Source of the DNA: Prorocentrum cordatum
Lineage: Eukaryota > Sar > Dinophyceae > Prorocentrales > Prorocentraceae
Assembly: GCA_963575745.1 (NCBI GenBank)
Contig: CAUYUJ010016693.1
Location: forward strand, 90,001-154,000
Direction: 5' to 3'
DNA length: 64,000 nt
Part shown: positions 53,616 through 64,000 of the stretch, piece after piece
Layout of the letters: each line of letters starts with the position of its first letter
Position numbering within the stretch: the first letter of the stretch is position 1
Program-made: the position numbers and the translations under genes
The notes under the pieces: generated by a model
Seen by the model: only the letters and a program-made list of their open reading frames with translations
What the model was told of the DNA's origin: nothing
The model's database searches: none

Positions 53616-53789
53616 CATCGGAGGGGGGAGAGGGGGCAGCAGGAGGCTGGAGGAACGCGGTGCGTTCTTCTCAAAACGACGACCCAACACCTCGGGATGG
53701 CTGGGAACAACTGTAGGGGAATCAGCTGCAGACCTCGCGAAATTACCCCAATGCGACCCGACCTAGAAGTTGGAGCCCCTAGGAAAGCA
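53616..53789 (+). repeat. Array-end module and link to GCTATG tract
   Basis: GGAACGCGGTGCGTTCTTC, AACACCTCGGGATGGCTGGG, then ACCCCAATGCGACCC and GTTGGAGCCCCTAGGAAAGC. The latter two match CCCAGTGCGACCC and GTTGGAGCATCTAGGAAAGC at 17.99-18.03 kb. Confidence 0.65.
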
Positions 53790-54110
53790 GCATTAGTTGC
53801 TATGCTATGCTATGGTATGCCATGCTAAGCTGCGCTATGCTATGCTATGCTATGCTATGCAATGCTATGCTATGCTATGCTATGCTGCGCTATGCTATGC
53901 TGTGCGGTGCTGTGCTGCGCTATGCTATGTTATGATTTGCTGCTATGCTATGCTATGCTCTGCTCTGCTATGCTATGCTGCGCTGTGCTATGCTGTGCTG
54001 TGTTGCGCTATGCTATGGTATGCTATGCTATGCTGGGCTATGCTCTGATATGCTGTGCTGCGCTAAGCTATGCTACGATATGCTATGCTATGCTGTGCTC
54101 TGCTATGCTA
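53790..54110 (+). repeat. (TGCTA)n pentanucleotide tract
   Basis: About 320 bp of TGCTA units with TGCGC and TGTGC variants. Cys/Tyr/Ala-rich frames such as MLCYAMLCYA are translations of the repeat. Confidence 0.95.
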
Positions 54111-54345
54111 AAGCCCAGCGAGGCTAATATGAAGGTAAGCTAGGCGATAAGATGAAGCTAAGCTAAGCTAAGATGAAATACGCTGAGCTAAGATGATATA
54201 ATCAACGCCAAGCTAAGGAGACGTAAGTGGGGGAACCGCGGGGCGGATCCTGGAGGAATCGCCCGGGGCGTGGAACACTGCCCGGCCCTTTATTTAAGCC
54301 AACACGGTAAGAACCCTTCTAGGCAGAGCCTAGGTAGAGAAAAAA
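54111..54345 (+). repeat. GCTAAG module with conserved GC-rich end, copy 2
   Basis: AAGCTAAGCTAAGATGA, then GGGGGAACCGCGGGGCGGAT, CGCCCGGGGCGTGG, CACTGCCCGGCC and TTCTAGGCAGAGCCTAGGTA, in the same order as 18.36-18.60 kb. Confidence 0.75.
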
Positions 54346-54599
54346 CGTTGGAAGGGGATCGGACTGGCGTAGCCTGCTTTCCCGAATCTGGATATGCTGA
54401 AGCCGTCGCAAGACTGCCTCGCTTATCACCACCTGCTGCCAAACTCAATGCGAACCTGCCCACTCGCACATGCTCTTCCGTCTTCTTGTCCCACTGAGCC
54501 CCGGCAAACCGCCTCGCGGCTTTTACCAGCCTTTCTCGGAACTCGATGCTCCAGGTTCCTCGCTCGCGGGCGTCCTGCAAATGGTCCGCTGGCATGTCT

Positions 54600-55050
54600 T
54601 TCGCCGGGCAATCGGATATCATCGCGCTGTCGCGTTCGAGGCCGGTCAAAATCTCGCGCGAACTAGCGAGCCCCAGGTTGATACTCTTCTGCAGCTTCTG
54701 CGTTGCACTTCCAACCCGGCATCGCTCGTCAACAGATCGCGCCCGTCTCGCGAATCCGCGGCGACCGCGAGTGGCACCCGCCAACCGGAGAATGTTAGCC
54801 CAGGTCCTCGCGGACCCTGGCCGCGCGGCATCTCGGTGAGCTGATCTCGGAGCCCCTGCGCCGCATCAGCTCCATCGCCCGCTCGCCCAACCTCCGCGTC
54901 GCAAGGACTTCGTGCAGCACGTCCAAGTTTGCGGCTCTTGCCACGCAACATTGAGAAGCGCCCAACCATGCCTCCCAGCGGGATATGGTCGCCCCAGGGA
55001 ATCAGGAAGCCGCCCCGGGTGCCGATCTCCACCGTCGCCGGGTCCACCGC
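54600..55050 (-). pseudogene. Copia RNase H remnant
   Basis: The minus-strand frame reads RFSMLRGKSRKLGRAARSPC then DAEVGRAGDGADAAQGLRDQ, which corresponds to the copia RNase H Ser/Lys-Arg-ARST-DAE segment. It is followed by VAADSRDGRDLLTSDAGL, the next conserved Asp block. The usual terminal ADALTK is not seen in frame. Confidence 0.6.
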
Positions 55051-55500
55051 CAGGTTCGCCCTGTCAGGCGTCGCATTCCCGGGCGAGCCCTCCGTCGCAC
55101 AGGGCAGCCCGCCAGCGTCGACGACTATTCGCTTCGCCCTGGCCGCGGATTTTTATGCTCGCGCACGACGCTGTCAGCCTTGCTCCGGGCTCCGATTCTC
55201 GGTCCGTCCTTGCGCCCCTTGTCGCGCTGCAGCACGCCCCGGACGCGGGCGCACTCTGCTCTCAGCTTCGTCGCGAGCCAGCTGATCTCCCCGAGGATCA
55301 ACGATCGCTGCTTGAACTCGCTAGTCCTCATAATCGAACCAAGCCCCTGCCGCGTGTCACGCGGCGCGACTGCGGGTCCAATCCTGTCGTGTAACTACTT
55401 CATCATGTCTTACGCAATCTCGCCGTCTCGTCTCGCTTGAAAAACCTTCCACAGATAGTCGTCCCCCCCCCCCCCACCCCCGTCGGATCTGGAGCCGAAC

Positions 55501-55734
55501 TTATTTCCGAGCTGGCCCATCAGCTAATTCGGCAATCTTCTCGTTGCCCGTCCAGATGAAACCGTCGACATGACTGCGCGCGCAAACCCGCGGCGACTTG
55601 GCTGATCGCTGAGTCGTCTTCGGGTCGTGATGCACGGAGAACGCGGGATCTGATCTTGGTGGCTCCAGCCCCAACTTCTCCGCCTCAGCAGACACCGTCG
55701 ACGACCGCGGCCGAGGCGCCAGCGGCAACCCCAT
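55501..55734 (-). pseudogene. Copia RT remnant around motif C
   Basis: Contains ARSHVDGFIWTGNEKIAEL, matching the VDDFxWTGN form of the copia RT catalytic motif, with the second Asp changed to Gly. The rest of the RT lies upstream in other frames (about 55.74-56.23 kb) and is too eroded to place. Confidence 0.5.
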
Positions 55735-56225
55735 AACTCTCCGCAGTGATCGAGCCAGGCAACCGCGTCACAATCCAGGCACTCCAGGCCCAGCTCGCGG
55801 CGGCTTGATCATCGGGCCGCGCTCGTCAGATCTGCCCGGGTCGCCTCCTTTCGCCGCGTGCCTCGCACTCGCCTTCCGAGGTGCGTCGTTCTCCTCGGTG
55901 CGAATCGGGTCGTTCTTGACCGTCGGCGCCTACCTGGGGCCCATGACGTGCCCTTGCTTCCCGTTCCCGCGCAAATCCTTCCCCAGCTTGGCTGGCCCCT
56001 CGGGATCGAGATTTTCAGCCGAGCTTCTGGTGGTCCGCTCTCCCCGCTGGTCCAAAGGCGCCTTCTGATGTTCTGCCCGTACTGCTAGATCCATCCGACT
56101 CCAGACCTTCTGCTTTCGGGCTCGCCCTTGAACCTGGCGCCGAACCTGCTTTCGCCCTGGCGCCGCCACGCTCCTCAAAGATGTCCAAGGAGCCTGCCGG
56201 GCTCGCATTCTGGCGCGCGACCCAC

Positions 56226-57007
56226 TCAATCATTCACCGCCATTGCCACAGCCTGGGCCCGGAAGCTCCCGCTGGGCGTCGGCGCCAGCGATCGCGGCGA
56301 CGGAGCCACGTGCCCATATGGTCCGAAAGGTCCCAGCGACAGCTCCCCTGGCAGTGGGCGCGCTGCTCGCCGCGACGACCCCAGCCAGCCCCCTTCCGCT
56401 CCCAGCTTGCACGCGTCCTCTGTCGCAGGGGGCGCGCCGCCCATTCTCGCCAAAACAAATTGGGGGCGCGCGATCCCATGCTCGAAGGTCGACGTCGTCC
56501 GCCGGTCAGTTTTTTTTTTGGGGGGTGTTTTCAGCGTCTCCCCGCGCCTCAGCTTGCGTCGCGCACCCGTGGGGATGCCCACGTCCTCCGCCCACTCGAA
56601 TATTTGTCGCGCTTGTCCTCCACTAGTGGTCGGCTCGCCGGCATCCACGCGCGCCTGCTTCCTCGGCGGAGAAGCTGGGCTTCCTCTGCGACTCGCCGCG
56701 GTGATCGCCGCAGCAGCAGCAGCCGATCTCGCGCTCGTCATATTCCGTTCTTCCTCCAGGTCGGAGCCCATGTCATCCTGCGCGTCTCCGTGCTCCAAAT
56801 TCTCCGTCTCGTCCCGCGTGGCCGTCCAGCTTCCCGCCGCGCCCCACCGGCGGCTCATCCTTCGCCGCCTGGTTATTGATCTCTTTCTCGTGCCTCTCTC
56901 TGGCAGCGTCGCCAATGGATCGCCTCCTTGCGCGCGACGTCGAAAACCTCCTCCGCGACCTTCATCTGCTCGCGCGCCGGGGTCTCCGGCGCTGCGCCGG
57001 GTGGATC
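56226..57007 (-). pseudogene. Integrase C-terminal and linker remnant
   Basis: A minus-strand frame with a Ser/Arg/Ala-rich run (MTSARSAAAAAAITAASRRG, then QIFEWAEDVGIPTGARRKLR). Such linkers join copia integrase and RT. Assignment rests on position. Confidence 0.35.
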
Positions 57008-57984
57008 TCATCGCGCCGCCGCTGACTGGGTCCTTCGCGTCGCCCCCCCCACGCTGCTTCCTCCTGCTCTCGCGGTAGAGAAACCAACAGCGTCGCCCAG
57101 CTCCGCGTCTCCGCAGGGTGGCAGTCGTCGGCATCTGGCCAAAAGAGCCTGTCCCAATCTCTCGTTCAGGTCAATTCTCGCCGGGGTGATCTGGGCCGCG
57201 CCGTGCACCTGCAGTCTCTTAGCTAGGTCGCCCCGCTGATCGTCGAAGTCGCGCGACGCAAGCTGGGAACGAAGCCTGTTGTCTAGGGGCCCCCGCGGCA
57301 ACCTGCGCGCCCGTCCTGGCGCCAACTGCGCCGGACTGAAGCCAGAGTCGTTGACCCAGTCTTTCTTGTGCCAAGTGATCATTGCAGCCGAAGCGATGAC
57401 CTCGCATTCAGTCTCTATGTCAGCTCCAGCGGCGGCAACCTTCAACATCATCTTCCACGCGCCTCCGGCACGCCATCGCATCCCAGCCATTGTTCGACGC
57501 GAAACTCGTCGATGCTCCTGCCCGGTTGATCCTGTGCCGCTCCAACGCAGCTGCCGCGCGATGTGGGCCGTGGGCTACTGGGCGGTATCATCGCCATCAA
57601 TTGAAGACTGGTCTCGACGTCCACCACTTTCAGCATCTCCACTGCCGCGTTGAACGACGCGTGCGCCGCGAACAGGTCGATCGTGATATGGCCCCCGAAC
57701 TGCGTTACCTTCGTCAGCCGCGTCGGGTACCTGGTCGCTCCAACTTCTGGGTGATGTAGCTCCGCGCAGACCGGGCATCGTAATTGCCGGGAGGCTTCCA
57801 AGACTTCCTCGCCGGCACCTCCGAGTCGTAGCGCGCGTAGGAATTTAATGTTTGGCTGGCGTTCCAAGTAGCGGCGGGGCCCAGTCACCGCATTGCGCAT
57901 GTCTTCGCATGCGCGGGGGTGGCCGTCGTAACGCATTCCCGCCCGAAATCGCATTTCTCCTCGTCTGGTGCTTCGGAGATTCAC
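57008..57984 (-). pseudogene. Copia integrase remnant with zinc-binding end
   Basis: Two overlapping frames. The first (57984-57448) has an N-terminal LRCPVCAELHHP (zinc-binding Cys pair of the pre-integrase domain) and FGGHITIDLFAAHASFN (first catalytic Asp region), followed by MLKVVDVETSLQLMAMI. The second (57490-57008) continues with TECEVIASAAMITWHKKDWV and SGFSPAQLAPGRARRLPRG, the well-conserved end of the copia integrase core. A frame change joins them. Confidence 0.7.
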
Positions 57985-60739
57985 TCATGCACGCCATCTT
58001 CGCCACCCCCCCGCGTCTCCTCCTCAGACGGCAGCGCCTCCATCATCGCGCAGATGTCCGTCAGCGCATCAACGATGCGTTTCGTCGCTATGCTGCCGCC
58101 GCGCACCCAGTGTTCGTCGATGATCACGGCGGCCCCGATTGCTCAAGTGCCCCGCACATCCGCGCGCAATTCGAGCATCTCGGTCGGCTTCTTGCGCGGC
58201 TCGCCTTCCCCCGACTCGAGCCCGCGCCGGCCGCGATTCAGAGTCGCCCCCCTCGAATGCTCTGCCGCAGCCCTCACGTCGGGTTCGCTCGAAACCAAAG
58301 AAAGTCAAGGGTTGTCAACAATCCATCTGCAACCCAGGTTCTTCTGCAACTCGACCACCTGCCCCGTGAACTCCGAAGCTGGCGGCCCTGATCCCGGCTC
58401 TCATCGAAGAGGTGCCCCCAGGGTTCAAACGCATCGGGCTACTCCGCGGCGACTTGGGGAAAACGGCCGCCAGCAACTCAGGCTGTGCGTTCCTCGCCTC
58501 GCGCGGAGCAGTATGCTTTTCCGCGGGGCCCCTGAAAATCTGGCCGAACTAGATGCGCGCGCTCTTCAGAGTCGCCCGCCCGCACTTCTTCGCCTTCGGC
58601 GCCCGCCCGGCTGCCGTGAAAAGTCGCTGCGCCCATGGGGTAGCAGTCGCCGCTTCCCCCCCGAAGAAGGCCTCGCACTCGGCACCCCAAGGGCCCGGCC
58701 TCGCGCGGAGTCAAAGAAGGCCTCTGGCCGCTCGGCCTCGCGCGGAATCAAGGAACTCGGTCTGATGATCTCGCCCATCTTCAGATCCCTGGCTCGGGGG
58801 CCGAGCTGCTCTTTTGCTCCAGTCCTCATGCTTCGCTCAGCAGGCCTGTGCGGCACCTCCTCTGTCTGGCAAACCTCGGCCCGCGGGTTCAGCTCGTTGC
58901 ATGGACCCATCATGCGCATTGAGCTGGAGGGCCCATTCGACAAATGCCGTCCTCGACGCCCTTGGGCACCTCGCCCAGCATTTAACGGGGGCGGCCGACC
59001 TCCGCTTTCACATCCACGCCCACCCCTTCAGCCGACGCAAAAGGAGAAAGTTCCAGATTCGAAATTCAAGCAATCTTGGTCATCTTGGTTGCTCCAGTTC
59101 GACGCCTCGCTCATATCCGGATTTCCGCGCAAACCAGGCTCGACATATCCTCGAGATGGGAGCTCGACGTCTCGCCGGACCTGCAACTGCGAGATCCTGT
59201 CACGGGATTGGCTAGGCCGTCTCCCAGCTCCTGATCGAGTCCGCGCACGTTGTTTCTTCAATTCTGGTGTCGTCAGCTGCCCGATTTACTCAGGCAGCGG
59301 CACCTTGCGGCCAGTAACGGACCCCGCCAGCTCGGTCCTGTTGCGGCGACCGATAGGGCACCGATTGGGATCGCAACATGCTTCCGCCACTTCCGATTGG
59401 AAGCCCATGGTGGCGCCCCCGATTAAGCGGCTTTGACGACGCGATCCTCGCGACGCTCTGCCACAGCGCGCGCTCGCGCTCCATGTCTTGCGCGGCGCAG
59501 TTCTTCGCCTTCTCCGCGCGGCGCCCCCCCCCCCCCCCCCCCCGCAACCCAGCACTTCGCCATCCTCGTCCGCGAACGGCATCTCGGTGCCCTTGGGACC
59601 GTTCGGGGTGTCCGCAGTCATCAGATCTTGCTCCGATTGATGCGCCACCTCCGCCTCGATCTGCGCAACGGCGCGCGGGCGCTGACTAGCCATGTCTCTC
59701 ATTTCGCGGGCGAGCGCCGTTAAACTGGGCTTGTCAGCATCTCGAGCAAATCGTGTTTAGACTTCCCCGTGGCGTGCAGCGTCGTGTTCCTAGAATTGCC
59801 TGCTCAGCTTGGCCTGAGTAGTTTCGTCAGCGGAGCTCTCTTCTCGATGAGCTCCGGCACGGGCCCGAAACCACCATCTTCGCCATCGCCCCCCTCGGTC
59901 GACGGGTCCTCTGCCGGCCCCTGGGCAGGGGGCAAGCGCGGCGGGCCGCGCGGGAAAGCCTCGGCCGGTCCTGGCGCGCACGCCGTCGATGATCTCGTTC
60001 GCCAGGGCATTGGCCACCGTCGCCTGCCGCTTCCCAGCCCGCGTAGTTTCCTCGAAGTCATCCTCGTCATGTCTCCCAGACAGCGCGTTGCAGGGTCTCC
60101 GCCCCCCTGCGCTCTCGCCAGGGTCCTCCACTCCTTCGCAAATGCAGCTCTCGTCTGAGATCTCCGTCTGGGGGCTGCGCTGCACGGCCGACGCCGCGCA
60201 AACCTGCTGCTTGAAAGCCGGCGCAGATCCAGTGCCATCGCCCGGCGGAGGTTTCCATCCAGCCCGGGGCATCACGTTGGCCGCGCGGTGGGGCCCCGTG
60301 GCCTGCCAGAGCTTCGTTGGCTGGATCCTCAATTCGCGGGAGCTTACCTCGTTCGTCTCGAAGCTCACGCCCATGCCGATCTCCCCGCGAGCATAACTGC
60401 CGACCAGCAAGCGCAACTTCTACTCGATCAGAATCAAGCAGCTGATCCCCACGTCGACGTCGAAGACGGACGCGCGTCTGGTCGACTTTCACGAAACGCA
60501 ATCTTCCAACGTTCCCGAACCAGAACGCACGCAGCTGGGGTTCCTTCGCGGTGTCCTTCTCGAGGCCGTACTTATATTGCACAAGTTCTCGTACCTATCT
60601 GCCCGCGCATCGCCGCTGACCGCGGGCTCACAGACCGCGCCCGCGGCGCCCGCGACGCCTCCTCCGCCGGTGGACCCTGGGCGCAAGACTTCCGCTGCAA
60701 CTGGGGCCGCACACTCGCGCAGCTGGCGCTCGATGGGCA
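57985..60739 (-). pseudogene. Eroded gag-pol middle of the copia element
   Basis: Scattered minus-strand pieces look like real protein but belong to different frames: MQYKYGLEKDTAKEPQLRAF and FWFGNVGRLRFVKVDQTRVR (about 60.4-60.58 kb), RAGKRQATVANALANEIIDG (about 60.0 kb), and EDLMTADTPNGPKG-like sequence (about 59.6 kb). The protease was not identified. A C-run of about 20 at 59526-59547 interrupts the coding. Confidence 0.4.
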
Positions 60740-61760
60740 AATCCATCCGCAAGAAGTAGGCCACGCGTCATCCTCGTCGATCCCCTCGATGAAGAGCGCC
60801 CCCTGCCAACCGAGCTTCATCTGCCGATCCTGCCACTCGTCCATCTGGGGCCAGTTGGAATCTCCAGTCCAGTGGCCTAGTCAACCACGCGCGTCGCATG
60901 GTCGTTCCTGCGTATAGTTCTGAGTATGCTTCGCTTTGTCGGCTGCGCTCTTGCCATTTCCGCGTGTTGCACGAGCGCCTGGTTCCAAAAGCTTTCGATC
61001 CCTTCTCAGTTCCTCCATGCGCTCCTTGCCCCCGCTCGCGTTAATGGATCCTTCCTTCATCGACCCCAGGCCGTTCTCGAGCATCGCAAGATCACTGGCC
61101 AGCTTAGGTTCACATTCTCCACCAATCAGCAAGGCAACCAAACCAGGGCCGCCATCTCGTCGGTCAAACGCTGCTCGAGATCGTTTCCTTCGGCCTCGTC
61201 GAGAGTAGTGCCCAAGGCTTCATTATGGGCGCCGCCGTCCGTATCACTGCCCATGTCGGCCGCCAGCGCCTCGAGCTCGTTATCCGACAAGCTGCCCAGC
61301 TCGTCCAAGCCCTCCGCGACATTGGCCTCACTGAACTTGCACAATATCCGCTTCTTGCTGTTGTCCTTTCCGGGTGCATCCCCCCGCGTGGGGGTCGGTT
61401 GGTTGACTGGTAACTGTCCGACCTCTCACCGTCATGTGTATGTGTGGGAAGATCCTGATCAGAACCGGCGCAGCAATCGCCTGTGTAAGATCTCCCCCAT
61501 TCGCGGTCGTCAGCAACCTTGTCTGGTACTCGGTGAGTCCTGTCTTCTTTCTGCCTGTGAGCCACCACGCGGCAGTTCCAGCTGGTTGTCCACCCTCTTC
61601 CTCGTCGAGCTGAGCCTTGGCTTCAACGAAACGGGTTATCCACGCATCCATCTCGTCTCCTGGGCGCCTCTCCAGGATTTTGTAGAGGCAGGTCATCACC
61701 GACACCTCCAGAAAGTCCTTAATTCATTTCGTCAGATCTGGGTTGGTCCATTCGTCACTG
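60740..61760 (-). pseudogene. Copia gag-like remnant
   Basis: Minus-strand pieces in order: MTCLYKILERRPGDEMDAWI and RFVEAKAQLDEEEGGQPAG (about 61.70-61.59 kb), YQTRLLTTANGGDLTQAIA (about 61.5 kb), SLSDNELEALAADMG (about 61.28 kb), CEPKLASDLAMLENGLGSM (about 61.1 kb), MDEWQDRQMKLGWQGALFIE (about 60.84 kb). They resemble the helical gag of dinoflagellate copia elements. At least two frame changes. Confidence 0.5.
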
Positions 61761-61800
61761 TCCTCGTCGTATTCCCATTGGCCGGCACGCCAGGTCTTTC

Positions 61801-62540
61801 ATCGCAGTGCTCTTAGTCAGCGTCTTTGACAGGCCTGCAAGGCACCCCGCCACTCTCGCAGCCCATGCTAAATTTACGTGCAGGTGGATACCTTCCAACC
61901 ACAGGGCCACGTCCGCCTTGACTCACCTCCACCTCGTAAGAGTTCCGTCCTACGTCGGGATCCCCTCCAGATCCTTACCGGAAAAAACATGAGCATGGCC
62001 GTGGTGTCCCTGGTTATTTCATCCCCCGCGGACCGGCAAGGTTGAAGGAACAAAAACGCCCAAACCATGTGAACCTATCATCGGTCTCCTGTCGGGTGTA
62101 CGTGCGCGTTGGCCGCCACCCCCTTGTCTGGTGGTTACCCTCTCGTCGTAAGTGTGCTCGAACACATTCTAGTCGTAAGTGACGTAAGGTTACTGCTCTT
62201 TGTCGCAGTCGGGAACACAATGTCGTGTTGCAGCTCCTCGTTGTCGTTGTTTTCGAAGATCTTCTCGCTGATGCGCGCGGCGGCGCCGTGGAGCGATCAG
62301 CTCCGTTACCAATGCGGAAGCGGGGTTGCTCTTCTCCCCCCTTGCCCGCGCAACGGCGGAGTGGCTTCAATCACTATCGCAATGGAAAGAATATGTTCCG
62401 GCCAATCGCTACCATATGCAATTCAGCCTCAAGCCGACTTCACATCAAACTGCAGCGGCACAAGGAAAGCACTATGGGAACAAAAGCAGTATGGGAGCAA
62501 CAAGGGGCCAAAACAGAGCTGAATTCCGCACGTGCTCTCA
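61801..62540. other. No gene recognised
   Basis: Sequence upstream, in coding direction, of the copia gag remnant. A 5' LTR would be expected here, but I cannot identify one by eye. Confidence 0.35.
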
Positions 62541-62690
62541 CAAAGGCAGCAAGGCTTCTCACAAGCCTCGGGCATTCTGAGAAGCCCTCTGTGGCTTCGC
62601 AGGGGGCTTAGAAAGCTTCTCTGAAGGACACAGTCCGTCTCAGCCTTCTGAGAAGGCCCACCCCTTCTGCCTTCCCACGCTTCATGAGAA
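62541..62690. mobile_element. Foldback MITE-like element, copy 4 (partial)
   Basis: CAAGGCTTCTCACAAGCC, CATTCTGAGAAGCCC, and GCCTTCTGAGAAGGCCCACC followed by CTTCTGCCTTCCCACGCTT match the interior and right arm of the other copies. The TCGGCGGC outer ends are not evident. Confidence 0.55.
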
Positions 62691-64000
62691 AGCCGCGTTG
62701 GATCAGGGCCGCCTATCACACGGCCGCCTCCGCGTCCACGCGAACTCTGTCCTCCAGAAGCTGCCAGCAGAACGTTCGCGGTGCTCACGGTCGCGCGGCA
62801 GCGGCCCGGCAGGACGGTGCCAAGGCTTCACCAGGAGATCCGCACGCCCACATCAAACACTCCAGGCATGCCCGTGCTCATACTGGGGGGGGGGGGGGGA
62901 ACAAAGCAATACAGAGGGCGCATGCGAGAAGAAATCTTGCTACAAGAAATCTGGGAGCACAGCTCTCAGTCGATGTTGGACTTCGCGGGAAGCCAATCAC
63001 CTCCTGTGAGCGTCTGGGGTCGTCAGGGAAAAAGAAATCTCCGCGGGGCGCCAGCCATCAGGCCATCTGATTTGGCGCGCCCGCGGTATCAATGACCACC
63101 GCCGTGGAAAGCCCATCAGCGTATTAGAGTTGAAGCACCTGCGGACATAATGCAGGAGCAACATGCTGACGGGCTTCCAACGGCGGCATGTCATATCCGT
63201 CCCGAGTGCTGGGATGGCCGTGGGAATTGCTTAGGGAACAGGGTTTTAAGAGCACGCTGAAGTGGATTGCATCTGGACAAATTTAATCTAAAGGTGGTCG
63301 CGAAGAGTCTAGTAGGCTCATAGGGGGGATAGATAACTCCGCAAGGTGGGTGGAGCCAACTTAGCCTGGATGGCCGACACGCCTTAGCCACCTGGCGAAT
63401 TGTAAAACCACTTAGAAGCTAGATCCGGTCAGATATAGCACACAATGGCATCCACTGATGACCCCCCGTCTTCGCTCAGCAACCCCCGCGGTAATCCCGG
63501 TCAGTGCCACTCGCCCCATTCCACCCCCTCCAGAACTGCAGGGAGGGGGAGGCGGGGGAAGAGGGAGCAAACTGCGCAGTCATGGCACTTATTCTTATCC
63601 CACTTCCTCTGGCTGCCCTGGAGCCCGCGCTGGCAGCAGCCCTGGTTCGTATTCGCGCTTCGCTAAGATTTTTGCCGCTGGAAGAACGAAACAGCCTCCA
63701 TGCATAGATGAATGGCCAGCATAAGGAGGGGGGCAAAAGGATGCACGGGTTTGGGCCCGGGCCGTCTGTCTGCAAGCCAGGCATCCGCCGCTCCCGCCCC
63801 GCGCGTCCCAGGCCGGGCCCCTGGCCCCCGGGCGACAAACATACCCCACGAAGCGGAGAGGAGAGGGAGGAGAAAGCCGCCCAGTGGAGAGGGAGGCACT
63901 CGGAGCAGAGAGAACCACGGCCTCGGAGGCCAGCGGGATGGCAAGAAACATAATTCCTGTCACTGCCACTGCTGCTCTCACTGTCGCCGCTCCCGCTCCA
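62691..64000. other. No gene recognised
   Basis: Includes a G-run at 62886-62900, a less GC-rich patch at 63080-63440, and GC-rich sequence to the window end. No domain or repeat family recognised. Confidence 0.35.

Larger units (their letters stand above)
54360..61800 (-). mobile_element. Degenerate copia-type retrotransposon
   Basis: In minus-strand order it shows a gag-like region (about 61.76-60.74 kb), integrase (58.0-57.0), RT (about 55.6) and RNase H (55.05-54.60). This is the copia order, with integrase before RT. All parts lie in different frames and contain stops, so the copy is dead. LTRs were not identified. The boundaries given are those of recognisable coding remains, not true ends. 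Confidence 0.7.

Noticed and set aside
53797-54143. Cys/Tyr-rich small proteins
   Set aside because: Translation of a TGCTA pentanucleotide repeat.

Overview
The window looks like nuclear DNA of a dinoflagellate. It is GC-rich and packed with microsatellites, minisatellites, foldback elements and decayed retroelements, with almost no recognisable host gene. The retroelement types (copia-like fragments and a tyrosine-recombinase retrotransposon with a methyltransferase-like domain) fit a large repeat-filled dinoflagellate genome. This assignment is inference from content; no spliced leader, rRNA or tRNA was seen.

Layout. 0-2.6 kb: one long Ser/Thr/Pro/Ala-rich ORF with internal repeats, the best candidate for a host or element-derived protein. 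2.7-6.6 kb: a long (CT)n tract, a 152-bp satellite with alternating variants, a TTATC tract, and a ~1 kb unit bounded by imperfect inverted repeats. 6.7-15 kb (minus strand): remains of two copia-type elements (RNase H, RT) broken by minisatellites. 15-22 kb: a 78-bp satellite array, a ~0.85 kb direct repeat, and degenerate GGCCC-type arrays. 22-34 kb: low-information sequence, a MITE-like foldback family, a large palindromic C/G-rich element, and an inverted copy of a dispersed repeat first seen at 10.8 kb.

36.0-43.2 kb is the centrepiece: a nearly intact 7.18-kb retrotransposon on the minus strand with split direct repeats. In coding order it carries a Cys-rich membrane-type ORF, a gag-like ORF, an RT/RNase H/methyltransferase-like ORF, and a tyrosine recombinase. 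It is inserted in a TA microsatellite. The repeats are nearly identical (263/263 and 151/152), which suggests a young insertion, but the RT catalytic motif reads YVGN instead of the usual YVDN/YVDD type.

43-54 kb: microsatellites, an 11-aa/33-bp minisatellite next to a possible CCCH zinc finger, another MITE copy, and a second 78-bp satellite array followed by the same downstream module as at 16-18 kb. 54.4-61.8 kb (minus strand): a frame-broken copia-type retrotransposon with gag, integrase, RT and RNase H in the expected order. 62-64 kb: a fourth foldback copy and unannotated sequence.

The recognisable genes are retroelement genes. In the tyrosine-recombinase element, the gag-like protein would package RNA, RT/RNase H would make cDNA, and the recombinase would integrate a circular intermediate made from the split repeats. 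The role of the methyltransferase-like domain is unknown.
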